Of a stretch of DNA of 15,729 nt, positions 13,841 through 15,729 are shown in pieces (the stretch's first letter is position 1; each line of letters starts with the position of its first letter). The position numbers and the translations under genes were made by a program. The DNA is from UBA6109 sp035366835. Lineage in GTDB: Bacteria > Desulfobacterota > Syntrophia > Syntrophales > UBA6109. The stretch is from contig DAOSIS010000049.1 in NCBI GenBank assembly GCA_035366835.1, positions 1 through 15,729 of the forward strand, in the 5' to 3' direction. Below the pieces are notes generated by a model. It searched no databases and was not told the DNA's origin. It was given only the letters and a program-made list of their open reading frames with translations.

Positions 13841-14505
13841 ATTCGGGAAGCCCGCAACGCGGCGATGGAGCGGCGGGCGGAAAGGAAGAGATTATCGCAA
13901 ACCCATCCGGATTTCGAAGACTCTGCCTGTGTGCCCTCTGCGGGGCGCTGCTTCTCGTTGCGGCGGCCTGCAGTTCGAAGATCCCCCACTGGCTCGTCCA
14001 GGACTACGCCAAGAACCGGCCGCGCCTCATCGCCGTTCTCCCCGTGGAGAACCGCACCACCGAGTTGCCGGCGGCCCGGATCCTCCGGGAAAAGCTCCTC
14101 ACGGATCTTTACTTCAAGGGATATCCGAAAATCCCGCTGAAGCTCGTGGACGAGAGGCTCGCCGCCTACTACCAGGGAAACCGGGGCGCCGGCGGCCAGG
14201 TTCCGCCCTCCGTCGTGGCGAAGGCCCTCGGCGTCGATGCCATCCTGTATTCCACGCTGGAAGAGTGCAGCATCTCCTATTTCCTCTGGTACGCATCGAT
14301 CACCGTTTCCATGGAGTTCGAGCTGCGCAGTGCGAAAACGGGCACGACGCTCTGGAAGACAGACTACCGGAACAAGCGGAGACATTTCTCCTTCTTCCGC
14401 AAGGAACTGGAAGCCAGCGTGTACCTCGATTACGAGGATGCCATCCGGGACGGCCTGGACAAGGTCATGGAGACCATACCGGACGGCCCGGACGTGGTGA
14501 AGTGA
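13837..14505 (+). CDS. DUF799/GNA1162-like outer-membrane lipoprotein
   Basis: A 222-residue lipoprotein. The start is taken as the GTG at 13837, which overlaps the previous stop (GTGA); no ATG is available near the signal. After about 25 polar residues, FRRLCLCALCGALLLVAAAC ends in a lipobox with Cys45. The mature part, PRLIAVLPVENRTTELPAAR (about 59-78), then GYPKIPLKLVDERLA, ALGVDAILYSTLEECSISY and ITVSMEFELRSAKTGTTLWK, follows the DUF799 (GNA1162) fold, which relates to the CsgG-like assembly-factor group. Function in the family is not settled; members are probably periplasm-facing outer-membrane lipoproteins. The long pre-signal extension is odd: a start nearer the signal would need a rare codon such as the ATT after GGAAAGGAAGAG. 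Gene order with the exported protein suggests they work together. Confidence 0.75.
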   Translation: MNSGSPQRGDGAAGGKEEIIANPSGFRRLCLCALCGALLLVAAACSSKIPHWLVQDYAKNRPRLIAVLPVENRTTELPAARILREKLLTDLYFKGYPKIPLKLVDERLAAYYQGNRGAGGQVPPSVVAKALGVDAILYSTLEECSISYFLWYASITVSMEFELRSAKTGTTLWKTDYRNKRRHFSFFRKELEASVYLDYEDAIRDGLDKVMETIPDGPDVVK

Positions 14506-14566
14506 ACACGGCGCCGCGGCTGCCGGCCGCCGGGAAGATCCGGCGGGGCGGCGGAGAAGGATCCCG

Positions 14567-15139
14567 ATGAACATTCCGAATCTTCTCACGATCCTGAGGA
14601 TCCTCCTTGTCCCCATCCTGGTGATTCTGCTCATCCAGAAGTCCTTTTCCAAGGCCTTCGTCATCTTCGTGATCTGCGGCCTGACCGACGCGCTCGACGG
14701 CTTCGTCGCCCGCCTCATGAACCAGAAGACGGTCCTGGGCGCATACCTCGACCCGATCGCCGACAAGGCCCTCATGATCAGCTGCTTCATCACCCTTTCG
14801 ATCCGCAGCGTCATCCCGTCGTGGCTTTCCGTGCTCGTCATCAGCCGGGACGTCATCATCCTGCTGGGAATCTCCGTGTTGACCATGCTGAAGATCCCCT
14901 TCGAGGTCAAGCCGATGTTCGTCAGCAAGATCAACACCTTCCTTCAGATCCTGACGATCACCTTCGCGCTTTTGTACAGGAGCAAACTCATGGCCGTCGA
15001 TGTCTTCGTCCTCAGGGGCTTCTTCTGGGCGACGGCGCTCTTCACGATCCTGTCCGGTCTCCTGTACATTTTCCGCGGGGTGCGTTACATCAATGCAGCC
15101 GCCGCGACAAACGGGTCAAAATCGGTGAATTCGGCTTGA
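14567..15139 (+). CDS. pgsA: CDP-diacylglycerol-glycerol-3-phosphate 3-phosphatidyltransferase
   Basis: A 190-residue integral membrane enzyme that makes phosphatidylglycerol phosphate, the committed step to phosphatidylglycerol and cardiolipin. The CDP-alcohol phosphotransferase signature is complete: D41-x2-D44-G-x2-A-R-x8-G58-x3-D62-x3-D66, read from DALDGFVAR and GAYLDPIAD. The N-terminus MNIPNLLTILRILLVP is typical of PgsA, and several hydrophobic segments (about 8-23, 29-40, 80-105, 120-135, 150-168) fit six helices. Length matches the family. GGAGAAGG lies 6 bases before the ATG. It is the last protein gene of the plus-strand run, 61 bases after the lipoprotein gene, and its stop codon overlaps the -35 box of the tRNA promoter. 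Confidence 0.95.
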   Translation: MNIPNLLTILRILLVPILVILLIQKSFSKAFVIFVICGLTDALDGFVARLMNQKTVLGAYLDPIADKALMISCFITLSIRSVIPSWLSVLVISRDVIILLGISVLTMLKIPFEVKPMFVSKINTFLQILTITFALLYRSKLMAVDVFVLRGFFWATALFTILSGLLYIFRGVRYINAAAATNGSKSVNSA

Positions 15140-15164
15140 CATCACAGGATTTTCTTGTTAAGAG
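15136..15164 (+). promoter_or_regulatory. Promoter of tRNA-Val
   Basis: A perfect TTGACA (15136-15141) overlaps the pgsA stop. After exactly 17 bases comes TAAGAG (15159-15164), a weak -10, followed by a GC-rich stretch (GAACGCCCCC) as often seen at stringently controlled stable RNA promoters. Transcription would start roughly 15 bases before the mature tRNA. Confidence 0.55.
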
Positions 15165-15187
15165 GAACGCCCCCGATGGGGAACCAA

Positions 15188-15262
15188 AGGCACGTAGCTC
15201 AGGGGGAGAGCGCCATCCTGACGCGGTGGATGTCCAGGGTTCAAATCCCTGCGTGCCTACCA
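15188..15262 (+). tRNA. tRNA-Val (anticodon GAC)
   Basis: A complete cloverleaf is readable. The acceptor stem is AGGCACG (15188-15194) with CGTGCCT (15252-15258), then discriminator A and an encoded CCA end. The D stem is GCTC/GAGC. The anticodon stem is CCATC/GGTGG with loop CTGACGC, so the anticodon is GAC (15220-15222), reading valine codons GUC and GUU. The variable loop is ATGTC, and the T stem CAGGG/CCCTG has loop TTCAAAT. All stems pair well. Confidence 0.95.
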
Positions 15263-15274
15263 TCTGACGTCGAT

Positions 15275-15298
15275 CCCGCGGCTGCACGCGGCCGCGGG
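15275..15298. other. GC-rich hairpin after tRNA-Val
   Basis: CCCGCGGC (15275-15282) and GCCGCGGG (15291-15298) pair perfectly around an 8-base loop, 12 bases after the tRNA CCA. It may guide 3' processing or assist termination together with the next hairpin. Confidence 0.5.
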
Positions 15299-15308
15299 TC
15301 AAGAGACG

Positions 15309-15344
15309 AGGGCATCAGCCCCCAAGAGGCGATGCCCTTTCTTT
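15309..15344 (+). terminator. Intrinsic terminator of the tRNA-Val transcript
   Basis: AGGGCATC (15309-15316) pairs with GATGCCCT (15331-15338), followed by TTTCTTT. The stem is 8 base pairs with a 14-base loop. Confidence 0.75.
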
Positions 15345-15475
15345 AATAGAGAAACAGGCCGTTGAAAAACGGTGCCGCCGGCTGTATGCTCGGTGCTGCG
15401 GCAGGCCCGAAGCAGCGGACGGAATCCTGCATGACGCAGTCGGTGCGGGGGAGCGCAGCGGCACGGCGAGTTCAG

Positions 15476-15729
15476 CCTGGGCTCCCGCCTTCGCGGGAAT
15501 GACAGGAGGGAAAGGGAATATTCGTCGTCCCTGCCCGCCTCCGCGGGGGTGACAGGATGGGAAGCAGGAATGACGAAGGCCCTTCTGTCGTCCTCGCGAA
15601 CGCGGGGACCCAGCGCCCTGGTTATCCAGCGGCTGCGGGGAACATGAAATCCATGACCCTGGATTCCCGCTTTCGCGGGAATGACAGGAAGGAAAGGGAA
15701 TATTCGTCGTCCCTGCCCGCCTCCGCGGG
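15476..15729. repeat. REP-like palindromes and a 72-base direct repeat
   Basis: Bases 15476-15547 recur at 15658-15729 with few differences; from 15491 and 15673 on, 57 bases differ at one position only. The second copy is cut by the window end. Each copy starts with a palindrome; in the second it is ATTCCCGC-TTTC-GCGGGAAT, which fits ATTCCC-N8-GGGAAT, the pattern described for neisserial dRS3 repeats, and is a common type in bacterial spacers. Between them are more degenerate units (CCCGCCTCCGCGGGGGTGAC, TCCTCGCGAACGCGGGGACC). The whole gene-free stretch 15345-15729 shows no credible coding region. Confidence 0.75.

Noticed and set aside
13630..14937. Long minus-strand open frame opposite the lipoprotein and pgsA genes
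   Set aside because: The plus strand carries genes with clear signatures here; the opposite frame has none.
15090..15346. Open frames on both strands over the tRNA region
   Set aside because: They overlap a complete tRNA-Val and its hairpins; peptides such as GTQGFEPWTSTASG are familiar false translations of tRNA genes.
15476..15729. Possible CRISPR array
   Set aside because: Only two repeat copies, of 72 bases, with a spacer region that itself holds related palindromes, and no cas genes in the window.

Overview
The window looks like a scaffold piece from a GC-rich Gram-negative bacterium. The best guess is a member of the former Deltaproteobacteria (Desulfobacterota, perhaps a Syntrophia-type lineage). 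That placement is inferred from gene content: a GSU2403-like nucleotidyltransferase, an outer-membrane-type lipoprotein next to an exported protein, the style of the tRNA-Val, and abundant palindromic intergenic repeats. No marker gene proves it. A run of 100 Ns (3939-4038) is a scaffold gap.

Layout. (1) 1-3900, minus strand, lower GC: an accessory arm with a MntA/HepT toxin-antitoxin pair (HepT cut by the window edge), two unrelated-looking AAA+ ATPases with DUF4143-type C-termini, and between them a broken nucleotide-sugar dehydrogenase fragment that carries palindromic insertions. (2) 3922-11675, minus strand: a nucleotide-sugar and polysaccharide cluster. In transcription order it has a PHP-type tyrosine phosphatase (CpsB/YwqE-like), UDP-glucuronate decarboxylase (uxs), UDP-glucose dehydrogenase (ugd), a two-gene insert (GSU2403-type nucleotidyltransferase plus a long coiled-coil protein), UDP-glucuronate 4-epimerase, and galE (interrupted by the gap). 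Together the enzymes make UDP-glucuronate from UDP-glucose and branch it to UDP-xylose and UDP-galacturonate, and galE interconverts UDP-glucose and UDP-galactose. (3) 11798-15262, plus strand: rsmI, a small uncharacterised cytoplasmic protein, an exported protein and a DUF799-type lipoprotein (joined by 4-base overlaps), pgsA, then tRNA-Val(GAC) with its own promoter and a terminator. (4) 15345-15729: no gene, only REP-like palindromes and a 72-base direct repeat.

The most unusual feature is a family of near-perfect 51-base palindromes (arms beginning GGGGTCAGGTCTTGAAAA) at the gene junctions of the minus-strand half. There are two simple copies in the window, two copies in which a second palindrome (GGGGACAGATTT arms) is nested inside the first, one half copy, and one stand-alone copy of the inner palindrome lying in frame inside a gene fragment. 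The palindrome carries stop codons in all six frames and supplies the actual stop codons of at least uxs, the phosphatase and the broken dehydrogenase. No transposase is present, so these are likely non-autonomous elements mobilised in trans; this is inference.
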